From Pontibacter liquoris (GTDB taxonomy: Bacteria; Bacteroidota; Bacteroidia; Cytophagales; Hymenobacteraceae): DNA of 64,000 nucleotides. The DNA lies in contig NZ_JALEBG010000001.1 of the NCBI RefSeq assembly GCF_022758235.1, positions 1,736,001 through 1,800,000 on the forward strand. Direction: 5' to 3'. Of this stretch, positions 1 to 10,300 are shown piece by piece (the stretch's first letter is position 1; each line of letters begins with the position of its first letter). The translations under genes and the position numbers were made by a program. Below the pieces are notes generated by a model. The model was not told where the DNA came from. It was given only the letters and a program-made list of their open reading frames with translations, and ran no database searches.

Positions 1-1423
1 AAGCAGCTAAGTATTTGTTATTGAACTCATAACGATGGCGGTGGCGTTCCGAAATACGGGGCTTCCCGTAAATAGAATAAGCCTTCGATCCTTTTTTTAG
101 TTCACAAGTATAGGCACCTAATCGCATAGTGCCGCCTTTTTGGGTAATTTCTTTCTGATCGGCCATCATATCGATCACCGGGTGCGGCGTTGCAGGGTCC
201 ATCTCAGTAGAGGCAGCGCCTTCGAGCCCCAGCACGTTGCGGGCAAACTCCACAGCCGCGCATTGCATACCCAGGCAGATGCCAAAGAAAGGGATGTTAT
301 TTTCGCGTACATAGCGGATGGCCTCCAGCTTGCCTCTGAAGCCGCGCTCCCCGAACCCGGGGGCTACCAGCACGCCATCCATGGTGCGCAACAGGGCACC
401 CACGTTCTCATCGGTTATATTTTCTGACTGGAACCACTTGATATTTACTTTGCACTCGTTGGCGGCACCCGCATGTATAAACGATTCTACAATCGATTTA
501 TAAGCATCCGGCAATTCCACATACTTGCCTACCAGCGCAATATTTACTTCAGCTGTCGGGTTTTTAAGGCGGCCCAGAAACTCTTTCCAGCTATCCAGGT
601 TGGGTTCTGCTTTGTGGGTGAGCTTCAGCTTGCTCATCACGCGCTCATCCAGCTTTTCTTTGCGCATGAGCAGGGGCACGTCGTATATCGTTTCGGCATC
701 CAACGACTCGATCACCGAATTGATGGTCACGTTACAGAAAAGAGCGATCTTTTTGCGCAGGTCTGTCGGAATCGGATACTCCGAGCGGCAAACGAGGATA
801 TCAGGCTGCACGCCAGCTTCGGAAAGATCGCGTACTGAGTGTTGGGTTGGTTTTGTTTTCAGCTCGCCGGCCGCTTTCAGGTAAGGCACCAGCGTCAGGT
901 GGATCACACAGGATTCGTGCACGCCCAGGTCCCAGCGCAGCTGGCGCACTGCCTCAATGAAGGGCAGCGACTCAATATCGCCTACACAACCGCCAATCTC
1001 CGTGATCACAATATCAAACTCGCCTGTCTGGCCCAAAAGCAGCATGCGGCGCTTGATCTCGTCAGTGATATGGGGTACCACCTGCACGGTTTTGCCCAGG
1101 TAGGCGCCTTCGCGCTCCTGCATGATCACATTATAATAGATACGGCCGGTGGTGACGTTGTTTGCCTGCGAAGTAGCCGTGTTGAGGAAACGCTCGTAAT
1201 GCCCCAGGTCCAGGTCAGTTTCTGCGCCGTCCTCGGTTACAAAGCACTCGCCATGTTCGTAGGGGTTCAGCGTTCCCGGATCGATGTTGATGTAGGGGTC
1301 AAATTTCTGAATAGTTACAGAGTAGCCTCTCGCCTGCAGCAACTTAGCAAGAGAAGCGGAGATGATGCCTTTACCGAGTGAGGAGGTAACGCCCCCTGTA
1401 ACAAAAATATATTTAGCAGCCAT
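1..1423 (-). CDS. pyrG: CTP synthase (3' end beyond window)
   Basis: Catalyses the ATP- and glutamine-dependent amination of UTP to CTP in the cytosol, the last step of pyrimidine nucleotide synthesis. The frame opens [19 protein letters not shown], the synthetase P-loop, and continues through [20 protein letters not shown] and [10 protein letters not shown]. The glutamine amidotransferase domain is present with the nucleophile region [16 protein letters not shown]. About 474 residues lie in the window; the family is usually about 540 residues, so roughly the last 65 are missing only because the sequence ends here. A TAnnTTTG-type box lies about 25 bp upstream of the start. The other pyrimidine gene, pyrE, is at the opposite end of the window and is not linked. 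Confidence 0.97.
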   Translation of the reverse strand, partial: MAAKYIFVTGGVTSSLGKGIISASLAKLLQARGYSVTIQKFDPYINIDPGTLNPYEHGECFVTEDGAETDLDLGHYERFLNTATSQANNVTTGRIYYNVIMQEREGAYLGKTVQVVPHITDEIKRRMLLLGQTGEFDIVITEIGGCVGDIESLPFIEAVRQLRWDLGVHESCVIHLTLVPYLKAAGELKTKPTQHSVRDLSEAGVQPDILVCRSEYPIPTDLRKKIALFCNVTINSVIESLDAETIYDVPLLMRKEKLDERVMSKLKLTHKAEPNLDSWKEFLGRLKNPTAEVNIALVGKYVELPDAYKSIVESFIHAGAANECKVNIKWFQSENITDENVGALLRTMDGVLVAPGFGERGFRGKLEAIRYVRENNIPFFGICLGMQCAAVEFARNVLGLEGAASTEMDPATPHPVIDMMADQKEITQKGGTMRLGAYTCELKKGSKAYSIYGKPRISERHRHRYEFNNKYLAA

Positions 1424-1448
1424 AAGTTAGGTTAAGTCTTATGGACTG

Positions 1449-1456
1449 CAAAGTTA
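1449..1456 (-). promoter_or_regulatory. -7 promoter box for pyrG
   Basis: Read on the minus strand this is TAACTTTG, an exact match to the Bacteroidota primary sigma factor -7 consensus TAnnTTTG, 25 bp upstream of the pyrG start. No convincing -33 TTTG was found at the usual distance. The leader would be about 20 nt. Confidence 0.5.
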
Positions 1457-1633
1457 GGCTATTTATTTGATTATACCGCCATCGGGTGCATTGTTGTAAC
1501 ATTTGTATAGGATATCTTTCTTAATTATCAAGCAAAGCGCTTTTATTTTGGGGATTGGGTTCATGCCATACTTGTTCTGTTGCTCCTGATCGTAAAGGTG
1601 CCTAGTCCTATAATCGGAGGAGTGCCCTAAAAC

Positions 1634-1665
1634 AAAAATCCCCGGCTCGTGGGCCGGGGATTTTT
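1634..1665 (-). terminator. Intrinsic terminator after the metalloprotease
   Basis: Perfect 13-bp inverted repeat AAAAATCCCCGGC / GCCGGGGATTTTT with a 6-nt loop, giving a GC stem followed by U residues on either strand. It lies just past the stop of the minus-strand metalloprotease gene and upstream of the pyrG promoter region. Confidence 0.85.
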
Positions 1666-1686
1666 TATTGGAAGTATAAGCAAGGG

Positions 1687-4176
1687 TTATGATTTTGGAT
1701 TCAGGATATTGTCGATGCGGACAAGGGCATCCTGCAGGTGGTACTTCGTCATGGCATCTTTTGTTTGCGGCAACGATGATTTGATCTGGTTACGCAGCAG
1801 GCTCAGCTCGCCACGCACCAGCGGGCGGATATCTGACTGCGCCACATTCACGGTCGAAGCGCTGGCACGGCTCATACCCGGTCTCGAATTCTCCTGGTCT
1901 TTCATCAGGAAAGCCATGCGCTCCAGGTAGCCGCGCTGCAGGTTGCGACGATACATATCGATGGTTTTTCCCGAGCCGATCTCAGCCCAGACGCCGTTGC
2001 GAACGTCTGCCATCATTTCCGGCAGGGTATAAGCGCTGTTGCCCAACATGGCCTGCGTTTCCAGCAGACGTGCCATGCGGCCCGGCTCCAGTACGTTGTT
2101 CAGGATGTTTACCTGTGCATTGCGCACACGCTCCACAGCCCCGTTGCTTTCGATCTTGCGCAGGATGTTGTCGTCCAGCATCCAGGTAGGGGTGGCAAAG
2201 CCTTCCGTGTTCAGGAATTTAACGGCACGCTTCTGCTTTTCTTTCGGCACAGCTGCGTACACATCGCCTTTCTGGTCGTAGGTTTTGTAATTTTCATACA
2301 CCCCGCCGATGTTAGCCGTTACGTGGCCCATGTAGCGGTTCCACTGGCCCAGTACCTGACCGTACATTTCCTCCAGATCGTCGTAGTTCTTGTTGCTCTC
2401 GCCGGTCCATTCGATGAGCTTGGGCATGATGCGCTTCAGGTTTTTGATGCCGTAAGTGCTGGCCAGCATCGCATCATCACCCAAATCTTCTGTCTGCGAC
2501 GAAGGGTCAATGGTGTTGAACTGCTGACGACCGAAACGGTACATCGGGTCGTTTTCTTTTTCACGCACCCACTTGACTAATTTTTCGGTGTTGTCGCGGC
2601 CATTGGTTTCCGGGAAGTAGGAATAGCCCCATTTCACAGAGTACTTGTCGTATGGTCCGATGCCCGGCATCAGCGCCACGCCCTTGTCTTCCGGCTGTGC
2701 CACGTAGTTAAAGCGGGCATAGTCCATGATAGACGGCGCCGTACCCATTTCCTTGGTGAACTTGGCATCGCGCAGCTTCTCTACCGGGTAGGCCGCGCTG
2801 GAGCCCATGTTGTGCGGCAAGCCCAAGGTATGGCCCACCTCGTGAGAGGACACAAATCGGATCAGTTCGCCCATCACTTCGTCTTTGAACTTCACGCTGC
2901 GGGCATCCGGGTTAATGGCCGCTGTCTGTACAAAGTACCAGTTGCGCAGCAGGTTCATCACGTTGTGGTACCAGCCGATGTGGCTTTCCAGGATCTCACC
3001 AGAGCGCGGGTCGTGCACGTTCGGGCCGTAAGCATTCTGCGTTTCAGAAGAGAAGTAGCGGATAACCGAGTAGCGCGCGTCTTCGGTGCTGAACTCCGGA
3101 TCTTCTTCGAAGCTCGGCGGATCTTTGGCAATGATGGCATTTTTGAAGCCGGCAGCCTCAAAGGCCTTGTTCCAGTCCTCTACGCCTTGCTTCAGGTAAG
3201 GGCGCCATTTCATTGGCGTAGCCGGGTCGATATAGTAAACAATAGGCTTTACCGGCTCTACCAGTTCGCCACGGGCATAGGCTTCCTTGTCTTTTGGCTC
3301 CAGCTTCCAACGTACGATGTAGCGGCGCTTGGCGGCCCGCTGTTCGTCGGTGCCGTAATCGGTTTGCGAAAGGGTGAAAAAGCCAACACGCTGGTCGAAC
3401 GCACGGGCAGCCATCGGCACTTTCGGCAGCAGCAGCATGGAGTGATTGATCTCCAGGGAGATTGTACCGGCGCTGGAGTTTGCCGGCGGCTCGGAGGCCT
3501 CGTACGTCATTAGCGACCGCGCCTCGATGTTCATCGGGAAGCTTTTCACGCCTTCAATAAAGGAGCGTTTGTCGTCCAGGCGCTTTACTTTATACTTGTC
3601 GCGGTTCTCTTTGTCGAGGCCTAGGGCGGGCACGTCTTTGGAGAAAAAGTCAGTTACTTCTACTACCGAGGTGCCCTTGTTAAAGGCTTTGATGTCGAAG
3701 GCCTGGATAACAGGAGCCAGGTTGGAATTTTGTACCGAGTGAAATATTTCCAGCGTGTCGCTGGCTACGTTCTGGTAGGAGATGAGGCGCAGCAAAATGC
3801 GGTTTCCTTTTTTCTCCCAGCGCAGCATCTGGCTGTTGAGCTCCTCGCCGCCATAGCCAATGTTAGTAGCTGTTTTGGCAATGCGGCTCACCATCAGCAT
3901 ATCGCGGTTTAGCAGCGTATCGGGGATCTCATAAAAGTACTTCTCGTCGATGCGGTGCACTTTAAACAGGCCGTCGTCGGTTACGGCTTTGGCCGTGATA
4001 ACATCGCTGTAAGGGTGTGGGCCGCTTTCTTCTTTTTTAGATGGGGCTGCGGGTGCAACCGTTTCCTGCTTGTGCTTTTTTTTCTTTTTGCTTTGCTGCG
4101 CATGCGCAGAAGGCGCCAGCAGGGTGCCGGCCAGAAGTAAAGCAGCCAGCGGAAGGTGGCGTACAATTTTACTCAT
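1687..4176 (-). CDS. Secreted zinc-dependent metalloprotease (DUF5118-DUF5117-DUF4953 type)
   Basis: An 829-residue exported protein. Residues 1-26 are a signal peptide ending AHAQ, followed by a short Lys-rich stretch (KKKKKHK) and a Pro/Ala linker. The middle matches the DUF5118/DUF5117 architecture of large Bacteroidota metalloproteases. The zinc site is HEVGHTLGLPHNM with the first His at residue 445: the extended HExxHxxGxxH motif of metzincin-like enzymes, with Glu446 as the expected catalytic base. The C-terminal half is helical and rich in Asn/Arg. A paralogue of the same size and layout is encoded at 17001-19445. Substrate unknown; probably periplasmic or surface protein processing or nutrient proteolysis. 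A terminator follows directly. Start chosen at the Met that opens the signal peptide. Confidence 0.9.
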   Translation of the reverse strand: MSKIVRHLPLAALLLAGTLLAPSAHAQQSKKKKKHKQETVAPAAPSKKEESGPHPYSDVITAKAVTDDGLFKVHRIDEKYFYEIPDTLLNRDMLMVSRIAKTATNIGYGGEELNSQMLRWEKKGNRILLRLISYQNVASDTLEIFHSVQNSNLAPVIQAFDIKAFNKGTSVVEVTDFFSKDVPALGLDKENRDKYKVKRLDDKRSFIEGVKSFPMNIEARSLMTYEASEPPANSSAGTISLEINHSMLLLPKVPMAARAFDQRVGFFTLSQTDYGTDEQRAAKRRYIVRWKLEPKDKEAYARGELVEPVKPIVYYIDPATPMKWRPYLKQGVEDWNKAFEAAGFKNAIIAKDPPSFEEDPEFSTEDARYSVIRYFSSETQNAYGPNVHDPRSGEILESHIGWYHNVMNLLRNWYFVQTAAINPDARSVKFKDEVMGELIRFVSSHEVGHTLGLPHNMGSSAAYPVEKLRDAKFTKEMGTAPSIMDYARFNYVAQPEDKGVALMPGIGPYDKYSVKWGYSYFPETNGRDNTEKLVKWVREKENDPMYRFGRQQFNTIDPSSQTEDLGDDAMLASTYGIKNLKRIMPKLIEWTGESNKNYDDLEEMYGQVLGQWNRYMGHVTANIGGVYENYKTYDQKGDVYAAVPKEKQKRAVKFLNTEGFATPTWMLDDNILRKIESNGAVERVRNAQVNILNNVLEPGRMARLLETQAMLGNSAYTLPEMMADVRNGVWAEIGSGKTIDMYRRNLQRGYLERMAFLMKDQENSRPGMSRASASTVNVAQSDIRPLVRGELSLLRNQIKSSLPQTKDAMTKYHLQDALVRIDNILNPKS

Positions 4177-4406
4177 GAGGGTGAATTAAGAAATAGGATT
4201 AGTTTAGAGGCTTAAATATAGGTGATAAGATGCCAATAAAAAGAAATATCGATCAACAACCCTTTCTTCTCGATTAACGGGCAGGAGGGAAGCAGTCCTT
4301 TTTTCTTATGAAGCCTACAGATTAGCACTAAAATTTGGCTGGCCAGGTATAACGCTATACTTGCTGCCGGCCAGGGCTGGTATGAAAAGGAGCGGGAGCG
4401 TAGCGC

Positions 4407-5519
4407 TTAAAAGTCCAGCGTGAGCTGGTAGCCTTCCTGCTTATCGTGCTGGTAGAGGAGGCTGGAAACGGAAATGCCCAACAGCCGCACCGGGAACTGC
4501 GGGAGATGGGGCGTGTTCAGCAAGTCGCGGGCTATGGTATAAATGGCATCTTCGCTGCTGAACTCGCCCAGGAAGGTTCTGCTGCGCGTTTGCTGCGTAA
4601 AATCAAAATACTTGACCTTAAGCGTGACCGTTTTGGCTGTTGCCTGCAGGCGCAGCATGTCCTGGGACACTTCGCGGGCAAGAAACTGCAGGCGTTCCAG
4701 CATATCGGGCTCTTCGGTCAGGTCCACATCAAAGGTGCGCTCGGCGCCAATGGATTTGCGGATGCGGTGGGGCTGCACCTCGCGGGTATCGCGGGCGCGG
4801 GCCACCTGGTAGTAATAGCGGCCAGTTTTGCCAAAGTGGCGCACCAGCTCTTCCTCCGAACGGGCCCGCAGATCAGCACCTGTCAGGATCCCCATCCGCT
4901 GCATTTTAGCGGCTGTTACCTTGCCAATGCCATGAAACTTTTCAATGGCCAGACCGGCCACCAGTTCCTCGGCTCGCTCCGGCGTAACGAGGGTAAAGCC
5001 ATTGGGCTTATTCATATCCGAGGCGATCTTAGCCAGAAACTTATTGAACGACACACCCGCCGAAGCTGTCAGGCCTGTTTCTTCGACTATTCGTTTTTTT
5101 ATTTCTTTGGCAATGATGCTGGCCGAAGGCATTCCGATCTTGTTTTCGGTTACGTCCAGGTAAGCTTCATCCAGTGAGAGCGGCTCTACCAGATCGGTAT
5201 AGGAATGAAATATCTCGCGGATCTGGCGCGACACGGCGCTGTAAACTTCAAAGCGGGGCTTTACAAAGATGAGGTGCGGACAGCGCTGGGCCGCAATACG
5301 GGAGGCAAGTGCCGAATGGACGCCATACTTGCGGGCTTCGTAACTGGCTGCCGCCACCACGCCCCGCGCTTTGGAGCCACCAACGGCCACAGGTTTTCCC
5401 CGCAGTTCCGGGTTGTCGCGCTGCTCCACCGACGCAAAAAAGGCGTCCATGTCCACATGTATGATCTTTCGGATGGGCTGGCTCAAAATAACAGGTATAA
5501 CGCAAAGATAAAGCAACAC
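4407..5519 (-). CDS. dinB: DNA polymerase IV (Y-family)
   Basis: Error-prone translesion polymerase. The catalytic carboxylates are visible in HVDMDAFFASVEQRD and in SLDEAYLDVT, and the fingers/palm motif YEARKYGVHSAL is intact. The helix-hairpin-helix part (KFHGIGKVTAAKMQRMGI) and the little-finger domain follow. At 370 residues it has normal length. The last residues do not clearly show the QLxLF clamp-binding peptide, but the terminus GYQLTLDF is close to it and may serve. The first 14 residues (MLLYLCVIPVILSQ) are unusually hydrophobic for this family, so translation may start a little further in. No LexA-type box was recognised upstream. Confidence 0.95.
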   Translation of the reverse strand: MLLYLCVIPVILSQPIRKIIHVDMDAFFASVEQRDNPELRGKPVAVGGSKARGVVAAASYEARKYGVHSALASRIAAQRCPHLIFVKPRFEVYSAVSRQIREIFHSYTDLVEPLSLDEAYLDVTENKIGMPSASIIAKEIKKRIVEETGLTASAGVSFNKFLAKIASDMNKPNGFTLVTPERAEELVAGLAIEKFHGIGKVTAAKMQRMGILTGADLRARSEEELVRHFGKTGRYYYQVARARDTREVQPHRIRKSIGAERTFDVDLTEEPDMLERLQFLAREVSQDMLRLQATAKTVTLKVKYFDFTQQTRSRTFLGEFSSEDAIYTIARDLLNTPHLPQFPVRLLGISVSSLLYQHDKQEGYQLTLDF

Positions 5520-5679
5520 GAAGAGAAAAACGCGGGCATATGAAATTATTCCATACTGCTTGTTCTCTCACTTTCAGTTTGTTTCAACCAAATAGTTAGC
5601 GCTACTCACAATATAGGTTCAGTTCCTAAAAATATTAATTTGGAATTTTAGGAAGTCTGCTCGGTCAGGCTTAAGCTGT

Positions 5680-6984
5680 TCACGAATAATGTTCGCTTTT
5701 CCCAATGCCGGCCGGTTCCGCTTCGATCAGGTCCAGGTTATTGGCTGGATTAATAGCGGCCTGGTAAGCTACTTCACTGAACTCATTTTCGCTTTTGGCA
5801 ATAACCACCGTCGCAATGCCGTTGCCGATCATGTTGGTAATGGCGCGCGCCTCCGACATAAACCGGTCTACGCCCAGTAAGATGGCAATGCTCTCGACGG
5901 GGATCACCTGGAGGGCCGAAAGGGTAGAAGCCAGCACGATAAAGCCACTCCCGGTTACGCCTGCTGCCCCTTTCGAGGTGATCATCAGCACCCCAATAAT
6001 GGTCAGCTGCTGCCCCAGCGAGAGCGGGATGTGGTAGACCTGCGCCAAAAACAGCGTAGCCATAGACAGGTAAATGGAGGTGCCATCGAGGTTAAAAGAG
6101 TATCCGGTCGGGATCACCAGCCCAACCACCGATTTGGAGCAGCCAAAGCGCTCCATTTTTGTCATCATACTGGGCAGCACCGACTCCGAAGAAGAAGTGC
6201 CCAGCACGATCAGGATCTCTTCGCGGATAAACTTGAGGTATTGCCAGATGCTGAACTTATAAATATAGCATAGCAGGTTGAGCACCCCGAATATGAACAG
6301 CGCCATGGTCAGGTATACTGCCAGCATGAGCTTGCCCATGGGCAGCAGCGTCTCCAGGCCGTAGGTACCCACCGTAAACGCCATACCGCCAAAAGCACCG
6401 ACCGGTGCCAGCAACATCACCAGCTTCATGATGTGAAAGAACACTTTGGAAATTTTGTCGAAGGTGACCAGCAGCGAGGCGCCTGCTTCGCCCATGCGGT
6501 TCAGTCCAAATCCGAAGAGGATGGCAAAGAACAGGATCTGCAGGATGTCGCCTTCGGCAAAAGAGGCAAAGAGGTTATGCGGTACGATGTGCGCAATAAA
6601 TTCGCCCCAGTTGATGCCGCCGGCGCTAGTGGTGTATTTCTCCACCTGTGCAGTATCGGTAACTGTAACAGCAACCCCGCTGCCCGGCTGCAGCACGTTG
6701 GCCACTACTACCCCGATGGCAATGGCAAACGTGGTGATCAGCTCGAAGTATAACAGCGCCTTGCCGCCCACCCGGCCTACTTTGCGCATATCGCCCATAT
6801 GCGCAATGCCCAGCACAATGGTGAAAAAGATGATCGGCGGGATCAGCATGTTGATCATGTTGATGAAGGTCTGGCTGATGAGCTTGGCCGTAGGCGCAAA
6901 CCCCGGAAAGAAGATGCCAGTCAGCACGCCGAGCAAGATGGCTAACAGTACCTGGAAAGACAGGTGAGAGACGATTCGCTTCAT
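5680..6984 (-). CDS. Dicarboxylate/amino acid:cation symporter (SDF family)
   Basis: An inner-membrane secondary carrier of the DAACS family, which takes up glutamate, aspartate or C4-dicarboxylates with Na+ or H+. The 434-residue length, multiple hydrophobic helices and two re-entrant hairpins fit. Signature motifs are the Ser-rich loop GTSSSESVLPSMM, the substrate/cation segment SFNLDGTSIYLSMATLF and the second hairpin SKGAAGVTGSGFIVLASTL. The tail of about 35 residues after the last helix is acidic and cytosolic. The gene stands alone. Substrate choice between glutamate and dicarboxylate cannot be settled from sequence here. Confidence 0.93.
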   Translation of the reverse strand: MKRIVSHLSFQVLLAILLGVLTGIFFPGFAPTAKLISQTFINMINMLIPPIIFFTIVLGIAHMGDMRKVGRVGGKALLYFELITTFAIAIGVVVANVLQPGSGVAVTVTDTAQVEKYTTSAGGINWGEFIAHIVPHNLFASFAEGDILQILFFAILFGFGLNRMGEAGASLLVTFDKISKVFFHIMKLVMLLAPVGAFGGMAFTVGTYGLETLLPMGKLMLAVYLTMALFIFGVLNLLCYIYKFSIWQYLKFIREEILIVLGTSSSESVLPSMMTKMERFGCSKSVVGLVIPTGYSFNLDGTSIYLSMATLFLAQVYHIPLSLGQQLTIIGVLMITSKGAAGVTGSGFIVLASTLSALQVIPVESIAILLGVDRFMSEARAITNMIGNGIATVVIAKSENEFSEVAYQAAINPANNLDLIEAEPAGIGKSEHYS

Positions 6985-7321
6985 ATTGCAGGAGTTAGGA
7001 GAGCCTTATACTTGGTTTCGGAGGCGTAAACTAAAAAATAGGCCGCACAGTTTCGCTTAATTTTTTCTATTAAGGCTAAACGCGCTGCCCTGCTTTTTTA
7101 CATAGCCTAGACTATACTTTAGCAGGCTGTGGGGCAGGATACGCCGGAATGATAGGTAAAAGGATAGCAGCTGTTTAAAAGGGCCAGGCGCTGCAACAGG
7201 TTTTAATAATGCTGGCTGAACCAGATGCTCGATCAGGATTTCAAAGAATAGCTTCCTGATCGTGCAAGAGGTTATCCCGTATGCAGTACTAGTATACACA
7301 TGTTACCTAAAACGATAAGCT
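6985..7321. other. Gene-poor spacer
   Basis: 337 bp between the divergent symporter and DJ-1 family genes. It holds several TATACT/AGTATA motifs (near 7005, 7113 and 7291) and presumably both promoters. No exact TAnnTTTG box, RNA gene or convincing coding frame was seen. Confidence 0.5.
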
Positions 7322-8002
7322 ATGAATGTATTGATAGTGCTGACCTCGCACGATAAACTTGGCGATACCGGCCATAAAACAGGTTTCTGGATTGAGGAAT
7401 TTGCCGCGCCTTATTATACGCTGGCTGATGCCGGCGTGAACATCACTCTAGCTTCGCCGAAAGGAGGGCAGCCCCCCATCGATCCGAAGAGCGATGCGCC
7501 TGATGCGCAGACCGACGCCACCCGCAGGTTTAAAGCAGACAAAGAACTGCAGCAGAAATTAGCGCACACCAAAAAGCTGAGCGAGGTGAATGCCGCTGAC
7601 TTCGATGGGGTATTTTATCCCGGTGGGCATGGCCCTTTGTGGGACCTCTCCAATGACAAACAATCCATCCACCTGCTCGAAACATTTGTGCAACAAGGCA
7701 AGCCTGTAGCGCTGGTATGCCATGCCCCGGCTGCCCTGGCGCAGGTAAAAGGCCCGGACGGCGAGCCGCTGGTGAAAGGCAAAAAAGTAACCGGCTTCAC
7801 CAACTCCGAAGAGGAAGCAGTGCAGCTCACCGACGTGGTGCCTTTCCTGCTCGAAGACAAGCTGAAAGAGCTGGGCGGCAACTATAGCAAAGGCGCTGAC
7901 TGGCAAAGCTATGTACTCAAAGATGGTTTGCTCATCACCGGGCAGAACCCGGCCTCTTCAGAAGATGCTGCAGAAGAGTTGCTTAGCATGCTTCAAAAGT
8001 AA
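7322..8002 (+). CDS. DJ-1/PfpI family protein (type 1 glutamine amidotransferase-like)
   Basis: 226 residues of the DJ-1/ThiJ/PfpI superfamily, Hsp31-like branch, whose members act as chaperones, glyoxalase III-type enzymes or deglycases. The nucleophilic elbow is ALVCHAPAAL with Cys as the reactive residue. The conserved acidic region GFWIEEFAAPYYTLADAG near the N terminus carries the Glu expected to hydrogen-bond the cysteine, and DGVFYPGGHGPLWDL is the family glycine loop. It is complete and cytosolic (no signal peptide). The gene is monocistronic; a perfect tandem duplication follows its stop codon. The precise activity is not decidable from sequence. Confidence 0.9.
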   Translation: MNVLIVLTSHDKLGDTGHKTGFWIEEFAAPYYTLADAGVNITLASPKGGQPPIDPKSDAPDAQTDATRRFKADKELQQKLAHTKKLSEVNAADFDGVFYPGGHGPLWDLSNDKQSIHLLETFVQQGKPVALVCHAPAALAQVKGPDGEPLVKGKKVTGFTNSEEEAVQLTDVVPFLLEDKLKELGGNYSKGADWQSYVLKDGLLITGQNPASSEDAAEELLSMLQK

Positions 8003-8003
8003 A

Positions 8004-8039
8004 ATTGCCCTATCTAACGATATTGCCCTATCTAACGAT
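8004..8039. repeat. Perfect 18-bp tandem duplication
   Basis: The unit ATTGCCCTATCTAACGAT occurs twice head to tail directly after the DJ-1 family stop codon (8004-8021 and 8022-8039). There are only two copies and no further decayed units, suggesting a recent slippage or duplication. No function is visible. Confidence 0.9.
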
Positions 8040-8199
8040 CATGCCGGGCACCTGCTGGCGCCTGGTGGGATTATTATGTTTAGCAGTCGTGGGCCGGTCC
8101 GAATTGCCGGGTCATCTTTTTCAGCTCAGGAGGCGGCTGTGTTAACAATCCCCGACCTTCATTAGTTATGGCAGCAAAAGGATCATCAAACTAGACAAC

Positions 8200-9081
8200 A
8201 TGGCTACCTTATTCGATTGTATTGGCAACACGCCACTAGTGGAATTGACACATATTAACCCTAAGCCGGGTATTAAACTGCTGGCTAAACTGGAGGGCAA
8301 TAACCCCGGCGGAAGCGTAAAAGACCGCGCAGCTTATAGTATGATCAAAGGGGCGCTGGACAGAGGGGAGCTGACACCAGGCATGAAACTGATCGAGGCG
8401 ACCAGTGGCAACACAGGCATTGCCCTGGCTATGATCGCGCGGCTCTTTAATGCTGAAATCGAGCTTGTAATGCCGGCAAATGCCACCAAAGAGCGCGTGC
8501 TGACTATGGAAGCCTACGGGGCCAAAGTGACCCTGACGCCAGCTGAAGCATCGATGGAGGGCGCCATTGATTACGTGAACGACAAAGTGGCCGGTGGCGG
8601 CTACCTGGTCTTGAACCAGTTTGGCAATCCCGATAACTACAGAGCCCACGTGCTGACCACGGGCCCGGAGATCTGGCGCGATACGCAGGGGCAGGTTACG
8701 CATTTTGTTTCATCAATGGGCACCACGGGCACGATCATGGGTGTTTCGAGGTATTTAAAAGAACAGAACCCTGCCGTGCAGATCGTAGGTGCGCAGCCCG
8801 TGGAAGGCTCCCAGATCCCGGGCATCCGGCGCTGGCCAAAAGAGTACCTGCCTAAAATATTTGAGCCCGAGCGCGTGGACAGGACCGTGGATGTGTCGCA
8901 GGCGGAGGCGACGGCCATGACCCGAAGGCTGGCGCGCGAAGAAGGCATTTTTGCAGGGATGAGCAGCGGCGGAGCCGTGCACGTCGCCACCAAACTGATG
9001 GATGAACTGGACGAAGCGGTGATTGTATGCATTATCTGCGACCGCGGCGACCGGTACCTGTCTTCAGACCTGTTCGGTTAA
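8200..9081 (+). CDS. cysM: Cysteine synthase B (O-acetylserine sulfhydrylase, PLP-dependent)
   Basis: Makes L-cysteine from O-acetylserine and sulfide (or thiosulfate in CysM enzymes) in the cytosol. The PLP lysine lies in NNPGGSVKDRAAYSMI, the substrate loop is EATSGNTGIALAM, and the cofactor-phosphate glycine loop is SSMGTTGTIMGVSRYL. At 293 residues it matches CysM, which is shorter than most CysK proteins, and IRRWPKEYLPKIFEP is CysM-like. The C terminus CDRGDRYLSSDLF fits the family. No sulfur-assimilation genes lie next to it. No regulator site was recognised. Confidence 0.95.
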   Translation: MATLFDCIGNTPLVELTHINPKPGIKLLAKLEGNNPGGSVKDRAAYSMIKGALDRGELTPGMKLIEATSGNTGIALAMIARLFNAEIELVMPANATKERVLTMEAYGAKVTLTPAEASMEGAIDYVNDKVAGGGYLVLNQFGNPDNYRAHVLTTGPEIWRDTQGQVTHFVSSMGTTGTIMGVSRYLKEQNPAVQIVGAQPVEGSQIPGIRRWPKEYLPKIFEPERVDRTVDVSQAEATAMTRRLAREEGIFAGMSSGGAVHVATKLMDELDEAVIVCIICDRGDRYLSSDLFG

Positions 9082-9302
9082 GATTGCCTTAGGCACAAGT
9101 ATAACAGTCCATCCCCTCAACAGTATGAAAAATCGGTCGCGATTGCAGTATTGAATTTAAGTCGGTGGTCATGAAAGTAAGTAGGACAGCGGAGTGGCAA
9201 GGGAAGGTATAAAGCAAAAACAGGGATTTGAACTCAAGGGGAACAAATCGTATATTTACATGTAGGTACATTTAAAGTATACAGAGAACGAAGCACACAC
9301 AT

Positions 9303-10154
9303 ATGCGGAAAATTAAAAAGTTACATAAGGCAGTCTATGCGCCAGTGGATGACCTGTTGACCTACCGGGCTTTGCCAACACGCGAAGTAGAATACATTGA
9401 TCCCTTTCTATTTCTGAATCACCACGGGCCACAGCAGTATGGGCCAATCAACCGCGGGCTGCCTTTCGGGCCGCACCCGCACCGGGGTTTCGAAACGCTC
9501 ACGTTTATACTGGAAGGCGACATCATGCACCAAGATACAGGCGGCGGCCAGAGCGTAATAGAAGCCGGTGGCGTGCAGTGGATGACAGCGGGCTCAGGCC
9601 TGATCCATGCCGAAATATCCTCAGACGAGTTTAAGAAGAACGGCGGGGCACTGGAGATACTGCAGCTGTGGTTTAATTTGCCAGCCAGGTATAAAATGGT
9701 AAAACCCCATTACGTCGGGCTGCAGAAGGAAGAGATCCCGGTGGCGGTGGAAGATAACGGCAAGGTAAAAGTGCAGGTAGTTTCCGGTAATTGGGATGGG
9801 GTGAAAGGCCCGATCGATTCCATCAGCGACATAAGTATGGCGAGCATTGACCTGGAAAAAGGAGGCCGTTTTACGACCACTATCCCCGCTGAACGAAACA
9901 TCTTTTTTTATGTGGTACGGGGTGCAGTGCAGGTAAACGGCGAAAGAGCGGAGAAACTCACACTAGTGGAATTCAGTAACGAAGGGGAAGAGTTAGCGGT
10001 AGAAGCCCTGGAAGAAAGCGTGATCCTGCTGGGCCATGCCAAACCCTTCAATGAACCCGTCGTATCGCATGGCCCTTTTGTGATGAACACCGAAGACGAG
10101 ATAAGAGAAGCGTTCCGGGATTACCAACTCGGCAAGATGGGCCGCTGGGAATAA
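9303..10154 (+). CDS. Pirin family protein
   Basis: 283-residue bicupin. The N-terminal cupin carries the iron-binding set PHPHRGFETLTFILEGDIMH and HAEISSDEF (three His and a Glu), and GGVQWMTAGSGLIHAE is the pirin signature. The second cupin (about residues 170-283) is less conserved. Bacterial pirins include quercetin 2,3-dioxygenases and metabolic regulators; which applies here is unknown. The product is cytosolic. The gene converges on the pseudouridine synthase paralogue, and the strong terminator at 10301-10346 probably serves both. Confidence 0.93.
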   Translation: MRKIKKLHKAVYAPVDDLLTYRALPTREVEYIDPFLFLNHHGPQQYGPINRGLPFGPHPHRGFETLTFILEGDIMHQDTGGGQSVIEAGGVQWMTAGSGLIHAEISSDEFKKNGGALEILQLWFNLPARYKMVKPHYVGLQKEEIPVAVEDNGKVKVQVVSGNWDGVKGPIDSISDISMASIDLEKGGRFTTTIPAERNIFFYVVRGAVQVNGERAEKLTLVEFSNEGEELAVEALEESVILLGHAKPFNEPVVSHGPFVMNTEDEIREAFRDYQLGKMGRWE

Positions 10155-10300
10155 AGGCAAGAGGTATACTTGGATTACCGTATACTTGCAGTCTAAGTAT
10201 AAATTCAAGTATAACAAACAAGGATTGTACCTAACAGCTTGCGTTATACTAGTCCAGGCAAGTACAAGTTTTTAGGAAGGCCTGAACAGTTTCAATGGAA